Assembly: GCF_004000945.1 (NCBI RefSeq) | Contig: NZ_BIMF01000022.1 | Span: forward strand, 1 to 64,000 | Source of the DNA: Paenibacillus lautus NBRC 15380 | GTDB lineage: Bacteria > Bacillota > Bacilli > Paenibacillales > Paenibacillaceae | Length of the DNA: 64,000 nucleotides | Direction: 5' to 3' | Shown here: positions 36,212 to 44,777 of the stretch, in pieces | How positions within the stretch are numbered: position 1 is the first letter of the stretch | Layout of the letters: every line of letters begins with the position of its first letter | Translations under genes and position numbers: made by a program | Notes under the pieces: generated by a model | What the model was told of the DNA's origin: nothing | Database searches by the model: none | The model's input: only the letters and a program-made list of their open reading frames with translations

Positions 36212-36287
36212 TTGCTAATATTTACACCCTTCCTCTTTGCAAATAATGTTGAAAAGTCTAATGCGTATAGCTCCTCGCATCCTCATA

Positions 36288-36296
36288 TGCTAAAAT
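36288..36296 (+). promoter_or_regulatory. Extended -10 of the ligase gene
   Basis: TGCTAAAAT in the 120-nt divergent region between wzm and the O-antigen-ligase-like gene, 35 nt before the TTG start. The -35 is not consensus. A mirrored promoter for wzm is expected here too but was not resolved. Confidence 0.4.
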
Positions 36297-36330
36297 ATTG
36301 TCGTATCTACAAGAAAAGGAGCTAAATACG

Positions 36331-38790
36331 TTGTCGAATCCAGTATACGGTAAAAAAGCCGCTGCGTCGAGGAAAGCTGAGACGAGATCGGCTTTGTTTT
36401 GGGCGTTAATATCAGGAATTGTTCTTTTCCTAGCTTGGACACCATTCCAAACGGCTCTATTTAACGATAATAAGTTACAATTTGAGAAACCGATTTTCTG
36501 GGCTGCTATCTTAGCATGTCTACTAATAATTCTCTGGATTGCTCAGTCCTATAAAAGCATCCAACTAAAAGATCAAAGAGATTGGCTAGCTGTGAGTGTG
36601 CTTTTACTTCCCGTAACTTACATACTCTCACTCATTAGCGCCGCCTCCCATGTTCTTGCCATGAATATGGTCATCATTAATTGTATCTATGCCATTATGT
36701 TCATCATCGGATTATACGTGTTAAGCGACAAAATGGGGAATCGGATCATCCAAGCCACAACTATGACGGTTGCTTATTTAATCGTCGGGTTCGGCTTACT
36801 TCATTGGTTTGGACAAGGCACAACTGCTGGTGCGATAACCAAGTGGTTTTCCAACACGGTTCAATATGGGACATATGCCCATGCCGTCATGACTGACTCC
36901 AATGGTCTGCGTCTCACTTCCGTATTCCAGTACGCCAATACTTATGCAGCTTTTCTAATGGCATTCCTTTTCGCAGCGGTCTTTTTCGTTACTACATCGC
37001 GAAAATGGTATGGCCAAGCCTTTCATAGCTTCATGCTGGTGCCCATCATTGTATCCCTGCTCTTAACGCTGTCACGGGGCGGACTGGTGATGTTACCTGT
37101 TGTGTTTGTTCTGCTGCTCCTATTCCTAAAGCCAGCTAAACAATTATTGTGGATCCTGTATTGCGGTATAGCAGGTGTGGCTTCGTTGATCATTTCCAAG
37201 CCGGTAACAGAGTTAGGGTTGAAATTGAATGAAACCTTCAGCGGCAGTGGCGCCCTTAAGGGCTGGGGAATTTTGCTCGGTACGTCCGCTATTGTAGGAC
37301 TCCTTGGATGGGTTATTCAACGTTTTATTGCTCCCAAACTCGAACAGTCCTTAGGCAATTGGTCGGCTAGAAAAACCTCCAACCTATGGATTCCGATCGG
37401 TTCCGTTGTGATAGGAGGTATGTTGATCTTCCTATTCATCGGTACCGGATTGAAAAATGTACTACCCCAAAACATCAGCGTCCGACTCGAGAACATCAAC
37501 TTTAATCAGCATAGTGTTCTGGAACGCTTTACATTCTATAAGGATGCCCTGAAGGTGCTAGCAGACTACCCTCTCATCGGAGCCGGCGGCGGCGCTTGGG
37601 CTTCACTATATGAGCAGTATCAGAACAACCCTTATACAAGCCGTCAAGCACATAACTTCTTTTTACAGTACTTGATCGAGGTTGGCATTGTCGGATTTGT
37701 AGTCTTCATGTCGTTTATCCTGTTTATTTTCTATAAGTATATTCGCGGTTATATCAAAGGCAATGAAGAAGAACGCAATAGTCACTTCCTTTATCTCATT
37801 ATCGTCCTTTCGATTTTGATTCATAGTATTTTGGACTTTAACATGAGTTACGTGTTCATGGGAATTCTAGTATTTCTGGGACTTGGCGGAATGGCGGCTG
37901 TCATGGATAGTAAACCGGTTAAAAAATGGAGTCTACAAGATTCGACCGCTAGAGGCATATACAGTGCCGTTGTCGGTCTGTGCGCTATTATTGTACTGGT
38001 TACTTCTATCCGCTATGTTCAAGCCGCTGAGGCGGGCACGGATGCGCGACGAATCGTTCAGGTGAGCACATCGTTTGAAGAGATCAAAGCTCCTCTTGAC
38101 AAAGACTTAAGCATACGCCCTAGCCATCCTGACTCTATACTGTTATTGGCATCACTTTATCAAACCATATACACGCAAAATCAAGATGAGGGTTTCTATA
38201 ATGCATCTGTTGATCTGCTTAATACCGCATTGAAAGACGAACCATATAATAAGTCTATGCTTAAGCGTTTAGTTGAAGGTTATGAAATGAAGCAGGAACC
38301 CGAACAAGCGTTTGATGTTCTCATTGAGAATGCTCATAAGTTCAAATGGGATATTACATGGTATGAGCAAATTATCAATAAAGGATACGATCTGGGAACA
38401 AAAGCTCTAGGAGCTGGAGACACCGCCACGAAAGACAAATACTTCAAGCAAGCAACTGAGGTGTTCACTGATGTCCAAGCCGGCATTCAGCATCTAACCA
38501 CATTACCAGAAGGGCAACTACAAGGTAATCCTTTTGAGAACACGCCAGACATGATCTTGCATGCAGGCAAAATGCACTTCATGATGAATCAACCGGAACA
38601 GGCGGCAAATGCGCTCAAGATAGGCATCCAGGATGACCTGTCTCAGCCATCTGCGCAAGAGATCGTCAGATGGTACCTTGCCGCGCTAAATAAGCTAGAC
38701 CAGAACGATGAAGTGCTGCTTGAGAAGTTAAAGCAAGTTGATCCGAATGCGGAACAAAACGTCAAGCAACTGTCAGATCTTCAATTCTAA
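36331..38790 (+). CDS. O-antigen-ligase/oligosaccharyltransferase-like protein with TPR tail
   Basis: About 819 residues with some twelve to fourteen membrane helices, a Wzy_C domain (RFTFYKDALKVLADYPLIGAG and SRQAHNFFLQY, about 402-460) containing the conserved Arg and His of O-antigen ligases, and a soluble tail from about 580 with helical repeats of TPR type (YNASVDLLNTALKDEPY, EPEQAFDVLIENA). The family moves lipid-linked glycan to lipid A-core in Gram-negatives and to S-layer or other proteins in Gram-positives (WsfB in P. alvei). TTG at 36331 has AAAAGGAG upstream; TTG at 36298 is weaker. Divergent from wzm and followed by a strong terminator. Predicted to finish the glycan pathway outside the cell. 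Confidence 0.82.
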   Translation: MSNPVYGKKAAASRKAETRSALFWALISGIVLFLAWTPFQTALFNDNKLQFEKPIFWAAILACLLIILWIAQSYKSIQLKDQRDWLAVSVLLLPVTYILSLISAASHVLAMNMVIINCIYAIMFIIGLYVLSDKMGNRIIQATTMTVAYLIVGFGLLHWFGQGTTAGAITKWFSNTVQYGTYAHAVMTDSNGLRLTSVFQYANTYAAFLMAFLFAAVFFVTTSRKWYGQAFHSFMLVPIIVSLLLTLSRGGLVMLPVVFVLLLLFLKPAKQLLWILYCGIAGVASLIISKPVTELGLKLNETFSGSGALKGWGILLGTSAIVGLLGWVIQRFIAPKLEQSLGNWSARKTSNLWIPIGSVVIGGMLIFLFIGTGLKNVLPQNISVRLENINFNQHSVLERFTFYKDALKVLADYPLIGAGGGAWASLYEQYQNNPYTSRQAHNFFLQYLIEVGIVGFVVFMSFILFIFYKYIRGYIKGNEEERNSHFLYLIIVLSILIHSILDFNMSYVFMGILVFLGLGGMAAVMDSKPVKKWSLQDSTARGIYSAVVGLCAIIVLVTSIRYVQAAEAGTDARRIVQVSTSFEEIKAPLDKDLSIRPSHPDSILLLASLYQTIYTQNQDEGFYNASVDLLNTALKDEPYNKSMLKRLVEGYEMKQEPEQAFDVLIENAHKFKWDITWYEQIINKGYDLGTKALGAGDTATKDKYFKQATEVFTDVQAGIQHLTTLPEGQLQGNPFENTPDMILHAGKMHFMMNQPEQAANALKIGIQDDLSQPSAQEIVRWYLAALNKLDQNDEVLLEKLKQVDPNAEQNVKQLSDLQF

Positions 38791-38796
38791 ATAAAA

Positions 38797-38850
38797 TAGC
38801 GGGTGCGTTCGGTAGCTCAACATCTACCGGAACACACCCGCTATATTTTT
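38797..38850. terminator. Strong bidirectional terminator between ligase and galU
   Basis: TAGCGGGTG-C-GTTCGGTAG pairs with CTACCGGAAC-A-CACCCGCTA, giving a long stem with a single mismatch, followed by TATTTTT on the plus strand and a matching A/T tract on the minus strand. It closes the ligase and the converging galU gene. Confidence 0.9.
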
Positions 38851-38860
38851 GCCTAAATGA

Positions 38861-39733
38861 CTATCTCACTTTCTCCATTACTTTACTCATATAAGCTAAT
38901 AAATCCTCTCGTAATTCCTCTCGCTGCAGTGCATAGTGAATACTGGTCTGAATAAAGCCCATCTTCTCACCGACATCATGGCGTATGCCCTCAAAATTGT
39001 AGGCTAATATCGGACTCCGGCGGGCTAGTACAGACAGAGCATCGGTCAGCTGAATCTCGCCATTCTTGCCAGCTTCTTGATCCTCCAATAAATCAAAAAT
39101 AACCGAGGGTAAAATATAACGCCCCATAATGGCCAAATTGGAAGGTGCTTCATCTCTAGAAGGTTTTTCAACGAGCCTGGACGTTACATAGATTCTTTCC
39201 GATTTTCTTAGGCCGTCCACAATGCCGTACCGATCAACTTCATTCCAAGCTACAGGCTGCACGCCTACAACGGCTGACTGATAGGTATCGTAGACCTTCA
39301 TCATCTGTTTCAGGCAAGGGACCTCCGACTCTACAATGTCGTCACCAAGCAACACTGCAAACGGTTCGTCCCCGATGAACTTGCGCGCACACCAGATCGC
39401 ATGTCCGAGCCCCTTGGGCTCCTTCTGCCGGATATAATGGATATCAGCCATGTCCGATGGCTTCCTAACCTCTTCGAGAAGCCCCCACTTGCCCTTCTCC
39501 GCCAGATTATGCTCAAGCTCAAAAGAGGAGTCGAAATGGTCCTCGATCGCACGTTTACCCTTCCCGGTTACGATGATAATATCCTCAATGCCGGAAGCTA
39601 CTGCTTCCTCGATGATGTACTGAATGGTCGGCTTGTCCACTATGGGAAGCATCTCTTTCGGCATCGCTTTGGTAGCCGGTAGGAAGCGAGTGCCGAGTCC
39701 CGCTGCCGGTATGATCGCTTTACGAATGTTCAT
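38861..39733 (-). CDS. galU: UTP-glucose-1-phosphate uridylyltransferase GalU
   Basis: 290 residues, normal length. It makes UDP-glucose from UTP and glucose-1-phosphate, feeding glycolipid, teichoic acid and capsule-type syntheses. KAIIPAAGLGTRFLPATKAMPKEMLP is the nucleotide-binding start (positions about 5-30), and AVLLGDDIVES and RHDVGEKMGF are family signatures. The ribosome site is weak (GGAGACG about 11 nt away). An extended -10 lies upstream. It is beside, but not within, the leftward glycan run, separated by the ligase and a terminator. Confidence 0.95.
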   Translation of the reverse strand: MNIRKAIIPAAGLGTRFLPATKAMPKEMLPIVDKPTIQYIIEEAVASGIEDIIIVTGKGKRAIEDHFDSSFELEHNLAEKGKWGLLEEVRKPSDMADIHYIRQKEPKGLGHAIWCARKFIGDEPFAVLLGDDIVESEVPCLKQMMKVYDTYQSAVVGVQPVAWNEVDRYGIVDGLRKSERIYVTSRLVEKPSRDEAPSNLAIMGRYILPSVIFDLLEDQEAGKNGEIQLTDALSVLARRSPILAYNFEGIRHDVGEKMGFIQTSIHYALQREELREDLLAYMSKVMEKVR

Positions 39734-39776
39734 TTCTAACTATCGTCTCCATTTCCGTATTTTCCCGAATAATGCT

Positions 39777-39785
39777 ATTGTAGCA
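39777..39785 (-). promoter_or_regulatory. Extended -10 of galU
   Basis: TGCTACAAT on the minus strand, with a weak -35 (TCGAAT) at 17 nt. It lies about 40 nt before the galU start and is inside a small palindrome ATGCTA-TTG-TAGCAT. Another, CGAATG-GT-CATTCG, covers the spacer/-35 region, hinting at regulation. Confidence 0.45.
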
Positions 39786-39797
39786 TGTTCCGAATGG

Positions 39798-40182
39798 TCA
39801 TTCGACACTAAAATCGATTTTTGTCAAAGGTGGCGGCTTCAGCGTAAAGGCCGAGAACGACTCCTGGTAATCGGTGGGCACGGCGATCACCACCCCGTCA
39901 TCAAAACCATGGCTCGGCAAGGCAGCAGTCGTAGCTTGGTTCTTATGCTTCATGTTGCCGCCGGGGACACGAAGGTTTTTACTTCGTTGGCCGCCCCCTT
40001 GAAGGGCGATACGATTTTGCCGCCTCGAGCCCCATCCACGATCCTTAGGTAGGTGTGGTTTGATAACTGCTCTTCCATTTGATCTTGGCCCCTCCAACCA
40101 CGAAGCTTTTCGTGGACATAGATTGCTTGGAATAATACACCACCCGATTCTCCGTGTCTTTGACCGCATCAGCTTGTGACAT
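39798..40182 (-). pseudogene. Frameshifted remnant of an unknown gene
   Basis: An ATG at 40182 with GGGAGAG upstream opens a plausible protein start (MSQADAVKDTENRVVYYSKQ..., about 45 codons), which ends at a stop near 40048. In other minus-strand frames the reading continues to a stretch ending VVIAVPTDYQESFSAFTLKP near 39830-39890. The pieces look like one gene broken by one or more frameshifts. I do not recognise the family. Confidence 0.45.
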
Positions 40183-40400
40183 GCTTAAAGTTTCTCTCCC
40201 ATCTCAAGTCCAATATCGAGGAGACGAAAAGTGACTCCCTTACTCTATTTTATTGGTTCTTGATGAGGCATTGACAACGCGGCGGGACCGATAACTCCAT
40301 GGGTAATTCCAGGTTTATCCATTAGAAATGACCAACCGCCTCCGATATACTAGTACGAAACTTCTTCGATGGACCAAAAAGCCAAAGGAGCTGGTTACTG
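40183..40400. other. Gap before the acyltransferase gene
   Basis: About 220 nt of moderate GC with no gene. AAAGGAG at its right end is the ribosome site of the acyltransferase. No consensus promoter was resolved. Confidence 0.35.
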
Positions 40401-41447
40401 ATGAAAGAGAGAGACGCCTATTTCGATAACCTCAAATTCATACTGATCCTGTTGGTGGTCGTGGGGCATCTTATCGAGCCGTTTACCGGTGAAGCAGCGA
40501 TGGGAGCGATCTATCAGTTCATTTACTCGTTTCATATGCCGCTGTTTATTTTTGCGGCCGGTTATTTCGCCAAGTGCATTCAATCCCCCAAACAATACGT
40601 CGGCCTGCTGTCGGGACTGGTCGTGCCGTATTTCATATTCGAGACGCTCTATACCCTGTTCGACTATTACATGCAAGGCTTGGATCGGCTCGATTTCACG
40701 TACTTCTACCCCAATTGGATCCTGTGGTTCCTGTTCAGCATGATGCTGTGGAAAATGCTTCTGCCGTACCTGCTGATGCTCAAATACCCGCTCATCGTCT
40801 GTTTCGCGATGTCCATCATGCTCGGGTACTCGATCGATGTCGACTATTACGCGAGCATTTCGCGCACGCTGTACTTCCTGCCTTTTTTTCTCATCGGATA
40901 TGTTTTCAAAAGGGAATGGCTGGATGCCATCAAGGCCCGGTCCTTCCAGCTGCTATCGATCATCCTGCTCGCCGCCGGGTTTGGCATGCTGTATGTACTA
41001 TCACCACCCCTGGATGCCAGCTGGTTCTACGGGGCGATGCCTTACCTGGAGTTTGGCTTGGACTCGTGGTATGCAGGCTTCTACCGTATGATCACCTACG
41101 CCTTCACCGTCATCATGGGACTGTGCGTCCTCTCCCTCATTCCGGAGTCGGATATGCCCTTCACCGACCGTGGGGTTAATACCATGTACGTCTTTTTGCT
41201 TCACGGGTTCATCGTCAAAACGATGCAGCATCTAAACTGGTTTGAAGCCTTCCGTTCCGGGGGAGGCAAGCTGCTGCTGATCCTGTTCGGCGTCCTCTTG
41301 ACCTGGCTGTTATCCTCGTCCTGGATCAAACGCGGCTTCGGTTGGATCGTCGAGCCGAACGTCGGGTTTCTGTTCAATTATCGATCCAAGCACCGCCATG
41401 AACGCGCTGAAACGAATCGTTCCGAAGCAAAAAGGAGTGATGCCTAA
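40401..41447 (+). CDS. Membrane acyltransferase-3 family protein
   Basis: 348 residues with about ten membrane helices. The start MKERDAYFDNLKFILILLVVVGH has the family's conserved Asp-Asn and His, and SFHMPLFIFAAGYF is the second signature. The C-terminus is hydrophilic and basic (RHERAETNRSEAKRSDA). Members move acyl groups (often acetyl) to sugars or peptidoglycan on the outer face, or act as fucose 4-O-acetyltransferase-like enzymes. The substrate is unknown, but the location, 1.6 kb from a glycan ligase, makes glycan O-acetylation possible. ATG at 40401 is 10 nt from AAAGGAG. A terminator overlaps the stop. Confidence 0.82.
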   Translation: MKERDAYFDNLKFILILLVVVGHLIEPFTGEAAMGAIYQFIYSFHMPLFIFAAGYFAKCIQSPKQYVGLLSGLVVPYFIFETLYTLFDYYMQGLDRLDFTYFYPNWILWFLFSMMLWKMLLPYLLMLKYPLIVCFAMSIMLGYSIDVDYYASISRTLYFLPFFLIGYVFKREWLDAIKARSFQLLSIILLAAGFGMLYVLSPPLDASWFYGAMPYLEFGLDSWYAGFYRMITYAFTVIMGLCVLSLIPESDMPFTDRGVNTMYVFLLHGFIVKTMQHLNWFEAFRSGGGKLLLILFGVLLTWLLSSSWIKRGFGWIVEPNVGFLFNYRSKHRHERAETNRSEAKRSDA

Positions 41448-41466
41448 CTTGGCGTCACTCCTTTTA
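41430..41466. terminator. Intrinsic terminator of the acyltransferase gene
   Basis: AAAAGGAGTGA-T-GCC pairs with GGC-G-TCACTCCTTTT around a TAACTT loop. The left arm overlaps the last codons of the gene. Confidence 0.85.
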
Positions 41467-41516
41467 TCATGAGCTTAGGACTGCTCGGTATATAAGTAAT
41501 ACGCGTGCTTCCTTCC

Positions 41517-41536
41517 TTCACCAACTGCCCCCGCGT
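41517..41536. repeat. 20-bp copy of the U32 gene's 3' end
   Basis: TTCACCAACTGCCCCCGCGT here is identical to 42268-42287, the last codons of the U32 family gene (encoding RGQLVK). A hairpin, AGGAACTC-N12-GAGTTCCT, follows at 41545-41572. It suggests an old partial duplication or a remnant. Confidence 0.6.
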
Positions 41537-41673
41537 TTGAATTCAGGAACTCCTTTGAAAATCAGAGTTCCTAACTAAAGCAAGAAGTAGTTAATTGCAG
41601 TTGTTAGCCGCTATTGTCGACATTCTCAAATTGATCCTGCTTTTATATTTATATGGCCCTCATTTTATATGTC

Positions 41674-42027
41674 TCATTTTTCTTCCTTGGAACTATTCCC
41701 CTTATTAAGCGCATTATTCAACTCCGGACTCAGAATCGTATTCAAGGTGGTCCAATCTTTATAATTAACGGAGATGTTAAATCGCTGTTCTTCCTCTCCG
41801 ACCACGTGTCCCTCCATATTTACTTGGGAAGCCACATAGGTAGGGAGCATCTCTTGTTTCGTTATTCTGACCTCTAAACCGTACTCTTCTATAAAGTGAG
41901 TAATCGCCACTGCCTGTGCTTCCTCTATGATTGCTGTTTGTTCATTTCCCTTCACGTCTTTACACCCCCCAAGGACTACAGCCAATAAGGTAAGTAACCT
42001 GAGCCAAAGCATATATTTTTTAGACAT
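41674..42027 (-). CDS. Small lipoprotein, unknown function
   Basis: 117 residues. A basic start, a hydrophobic stretch and the lipobox LGGC place it on the outer face of the membrane. The mature part begins KDVKGNEQTAIIEEAQAVAI and has a small alpha/beta domain with ITKQEMLPTYVASQVNMEGH; the tail is Asn/Lys/Glu-rich. I do not recognise a family. Of two adjacent ATG codons the second (42027) is better placed, 6 nt from GAGGG. It is a single-gene unit between two hairpins. Confidence 0.65.
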   Translation of the reverse strand: MSKKYMLWLRLLTLLAVVLGGCKDVKGNEQTAIIEEAQAVAITHFIEEYGLEVRITKQEMLPTYVASQVNMEGHVVGEEEQRFNISVNYKDWTTLNTILSPELNNALNKGNSSKEEK

Positions 42028-42204
42028 CATATTCCCTCGCCTTTTTACTCTTAATCAATAACAGGCTGTTCTTTCAATTCTATCACTAAATAAAACAATA
42101 GATTCCAATTATAAACAATTTCCATATATATCTCGTCACGCGTATAGGGGACTGAAGTCCCTAATACAGTGCACTTTAAAAACATCTCTCATCCTACTCC
42201 AATA

Positions 42205-42246
42205 ACAAAAAAACATGCCCAACCCTTTCAAAGGTCAGACATGTTG
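42205..42246 (-). terminator. Intrinsic terminator of the U32 gene
   Basis: On the minus strand AACATGTCTGACC pairs (with one or two mismatches) with GGGTTGGGCATGTT around a TTTGAAA loop, followed by TTTTTTTG. It is 18 nt after the stop. Confidence 0.85.
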
Positions 42247-42263
42247 TATATGCAATCCATTCC

Positions 42264-44777
42264 TTACTTCACCAACTGCCCCCGCGTGACGCCGAGCTGG
42301 TTGGTCGCCTTCAGCTTCTTCCACACCTGGGTGCCGCTGATCTCTCCGCGCAAGGCGCGGTTGTAGAGATCGATGACCTCGTGGACTTGTTCCGGCGTTT
42401 CCTCGAGGAACTCCACGCGGTAGCTGGATACGCCCAGCTCCATGAAGTTGGCCAAGTACTCGGCGCCGGATTGCTCGATGGCATTGTACACGGTGTTACG
42501 GCAGCCTTCGTCCACCCGAACCGGGTGGGACATGCCGATCCGGTCCTGCAGAGACACGCGGCTCTCTTCGCACGGACGACCACAGTTCGTGAAGTCCGTT
42601 CCTTCACTGAGGAAGGTACAGTACACGCAGTGCTCCGTATGGAACATCGGCAGATGCTGATGGATGACGATCTCCATCTTGGACGTGTCGGCCTTCCCGA
42701 GAAGATCCACCATCTGCTGGATGTTCAGGTCATAGGAAGGCGTGACGGTGTCGCATCCGGCTTCGACGAACAGGTCAACCGCCTTGTGGTTGGCAATGTT
42801 CAGGGAGAAGTCGCCGATCAGCCGGGGATGCTTCGCCCCCGGGTTCTCCATCCGGTGGCGCAGGTAGAAATACAGCGCACCGGTGTTGCGCACCAGGACG
42901 GCGTCCGGCTGGAGGCGCAGGATGTTGTTATGGTAGCCGTTCTCGCCCGGCATGTGAATGCGTGGCGTTGCCAGCGCAATCTGTTTGCTGGCTGCACGCA
43001 CGGCTTCCACCGCTGCCGGGAACTGCTTGATGAACTCGAAGTCGGCGTAGATCATCTCGACGCCGGCCTCAAGCGCAGCCTCAACCTGCGGGAGGCTGCG
43101 GCACAGCGCGGTGAGCTGCGCCTCACCGCGGGCCACGGGCGCTGCGGGCACAGCCGCATCGCCATACACCGACACCGCCCGTTTCACGTACACGGGCGGC
43201 TTCGGCCGCTCGCCAGCGAGCAGCTCCACCGCACGGCGGCGGATGCTGTTGAGCTCGCGAATCGGCACGATGACGTCGCCGTACAGGTCGACGTCAAGTG
43301 CCTCGAGCTGGAACACCGTTCCGCCCAAGCGGCCAAGCTGCTCCTCCAGGATTTCCTGGCTGAGCGGCCTTTTCTGGGCGATTTCCAGTTCCAGCCCCGA
43401 ATCCACCTGGACCGTCGTGCCCTTCTGCACATCGGTCCACCAAGTCGTCAGCGGCTGTCCGGGACGGCCGCTGACGCGCACATGTACCGGGAATACCCGG
43501 TACGGCTTCTCCGTCTCGTACGTCTGACGGAGGCGCTTATCCAGAGCCGGATCATTCGTCTTCCAGATCCGGTCGCCCACATGCAGCTTTCGCAGGTCCA
43601 CGTCGCTTCGGCCGGGAACAATGTCAACGATCCAGCCTTCCTGCGCTTCACCCTCCAGCTTGACGCCTTTGCGGCGTACGTCGTAGACGCGTCCGCCTTC
43701 TTCTTTTTTCGTTGGGTCGCCGGCATCAAACACGATACCGTCCCCGCGTTTCAATGGCGCATCCAGCTTGCAGACCACGCCGTCACGCAGAATTTGCTCT
43801 ACCCGGCCGAGGTACACACCGCGGCTTTTCGGGAACGTACCCTCGACCAGCTTTTTATTGTTCGTTCCATCCAGGAAGCCATGCGTGAAGCCGCGGGAGA
43901 AGCTCTGCTGCAGCTCGCGCACCTCTTCCTTGCTTGGTCTGGCATCTTCGCCGTCAAAATACCGGTCAATCGCCTTCCGGTACTTGCTCACGACGTTGGC
44001 TACATATTCTGGGCTCTTCAAACGGCCCTCAATCTTGAACGAGGTCACACCCGCTTCAATCAGCTCCGGCATTAAATCGATCGCTGCAAGATCTTTCGGC
44101 GAGAGCAGGTAGGCGACGTCGCCCATCGGCTTCTGCTCGCCATCCACGATCAGATCGTACGGCAGACGACAGGCCTGCGCGCACTCTCCGCGGTTGGCGG
44201 ACCGGCCGCCCCACATTTCGGAAGTCAGGCATTGGCCCGAGTAGGATACGCATAGTGCACCATGCACGAATACTTCCATCGGCAGCTTCGCCTGCTCCCC
44301 GATCTTCTGGATTTGCTTCAGATTGTTCTCGCGCCCGAGCACGACGCGTTCCATGTTAAACGGCTTCGTGAATTCAACGGCCTCCGGGGACGTAATCGTC
44401 ATCTGCGTAGAGCCGTGGATCGGGAAATCCGGGGAAATCTCGCGAATCATTTTCACCAGACCCAGATCCTGCACGATCACCGCGTCGACGCCTGCATCCA
44501 CGCACGCATCGATCAGCTCCTTGGCATCCTCCAGTTCGTTCTCGAACACCAGAATATTGAAGGTCAGGAACCCCTTAACCCCATAACTGTGCAAAAAGGC
44601 CATAATCTCGGACAGCTCGTCCATCCGGAAATTGTTCGCCCGTGCGCGCGCATTAAATTTCTCGACCCCAAAAAAGATCGCGTCCGCCCCGTTCGCCACC
44701 GCGGCCCGCATGCAATCCCAATCCCCTGCCGGCGCTAGCAGCTCCACGTCTTCTCTTCGTAGTGCTTTCGTGTCCAT
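42264..44777 (-). CDS. U32-family protein with DUF3656 (RlhA-like)
   Basis: 837 residues. The N-terminal U32 domain starts ELLAPAGDWDCMRAAVANGADAI and includes the family's cysteine motif (SYSGQCLTSEMWGGRSANRGECAQACR, about 165-195), where cysteines bind an iron-sulfur cluster. The middle (about 370-500) is DUF3656; the C-terminal part repeats the U32-type Cys motif (HTEHCVYCTFL and TNCGRPCEES). Long U32 proteins like this act in RNA hydroxylation: E. coli RlhA makes 5-hydroxycytidine in 23S rRNA and needs prephenate-linked chemistry. It may instead hydroxylate tRNA, so specificity is uncertain. 'Peptidase' is a historical label. GGGAGG is 7 nt before the ATG. Confidence 0.85.
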   Translation of the reverse strand: MDTKALRREDVELLAPAGDWDCMRAAVANGADAIFFGVEKFNARARANNFRMDELSEIMAFLHSYGVKGFLTFNILVFENELEDAKELIDACVDAGVDAVIVQDLGLVKMIREISPDFPIHGSTQMTITSPEAVEFTKPFNMERVVLGRENNLKQIQKIGEQAKLPMEVFVHGALCVSYSGQCLTSEMWGGRSANRGECAQACRLPYDLIVDGEQKPMGDVAYLLSPKDLAAIDLMPELIEAGVTSFKIEGRLKSPEYVANVVSKYRKAIDRYFDGEDARPSKEEVRELQQSFSRGFTHGFLDGTNNKKLVEGTFPKSRGVYLGRVEQILRDGVVCKLDAPLKRGDGIVFDAGDPTKKEEGGRVYDVRRKGVKLEGEAQEGWIVDIVPGRSDVDLRKLHVGDRIWKTNDPALDKRLRQTYETEKPYRVFPVHVRVSGRPGQPLTTWWTDVQKGTTVQVDSGLELEIAQKRPLSQEILEEQLGRLGGTVFQLEALDVDLYGDVIVPIRELNSIRRRAVELLAGERPKPPVYVKRAVSVYGDAAVPAAPVARGEAQLTALCRSLPQVEAALEAGVEMIYADFEFIKQFPAAVEAVRAASKQIALATPRIHMPGENGYHNNILRLQPDAVLVRNTGALYFYLRHRMENPGAKHPRLIGDFSLNIANHKAVDLFVEAGCDTVTPSYDLNIQQMVDLLGKADTSKMEIVIHQHLPMFHTEHCVYCTFLSEGTDFTNCGRPCEESRVSLQDRIGMSHPVRVDEGCRNTVYNAIEQSGAEYLANFMELGVSSYRVEFLEETPEQVHEVIDLYNRALRGEISGTQVWKKLKATNQLGVTRGQLVK

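Noticed and set aside
42381..44075. 564-codon plus-strand ORF
   Set aside because: Antisense shadow of the GC-rich U32-family gene; no ribosome site or motif.
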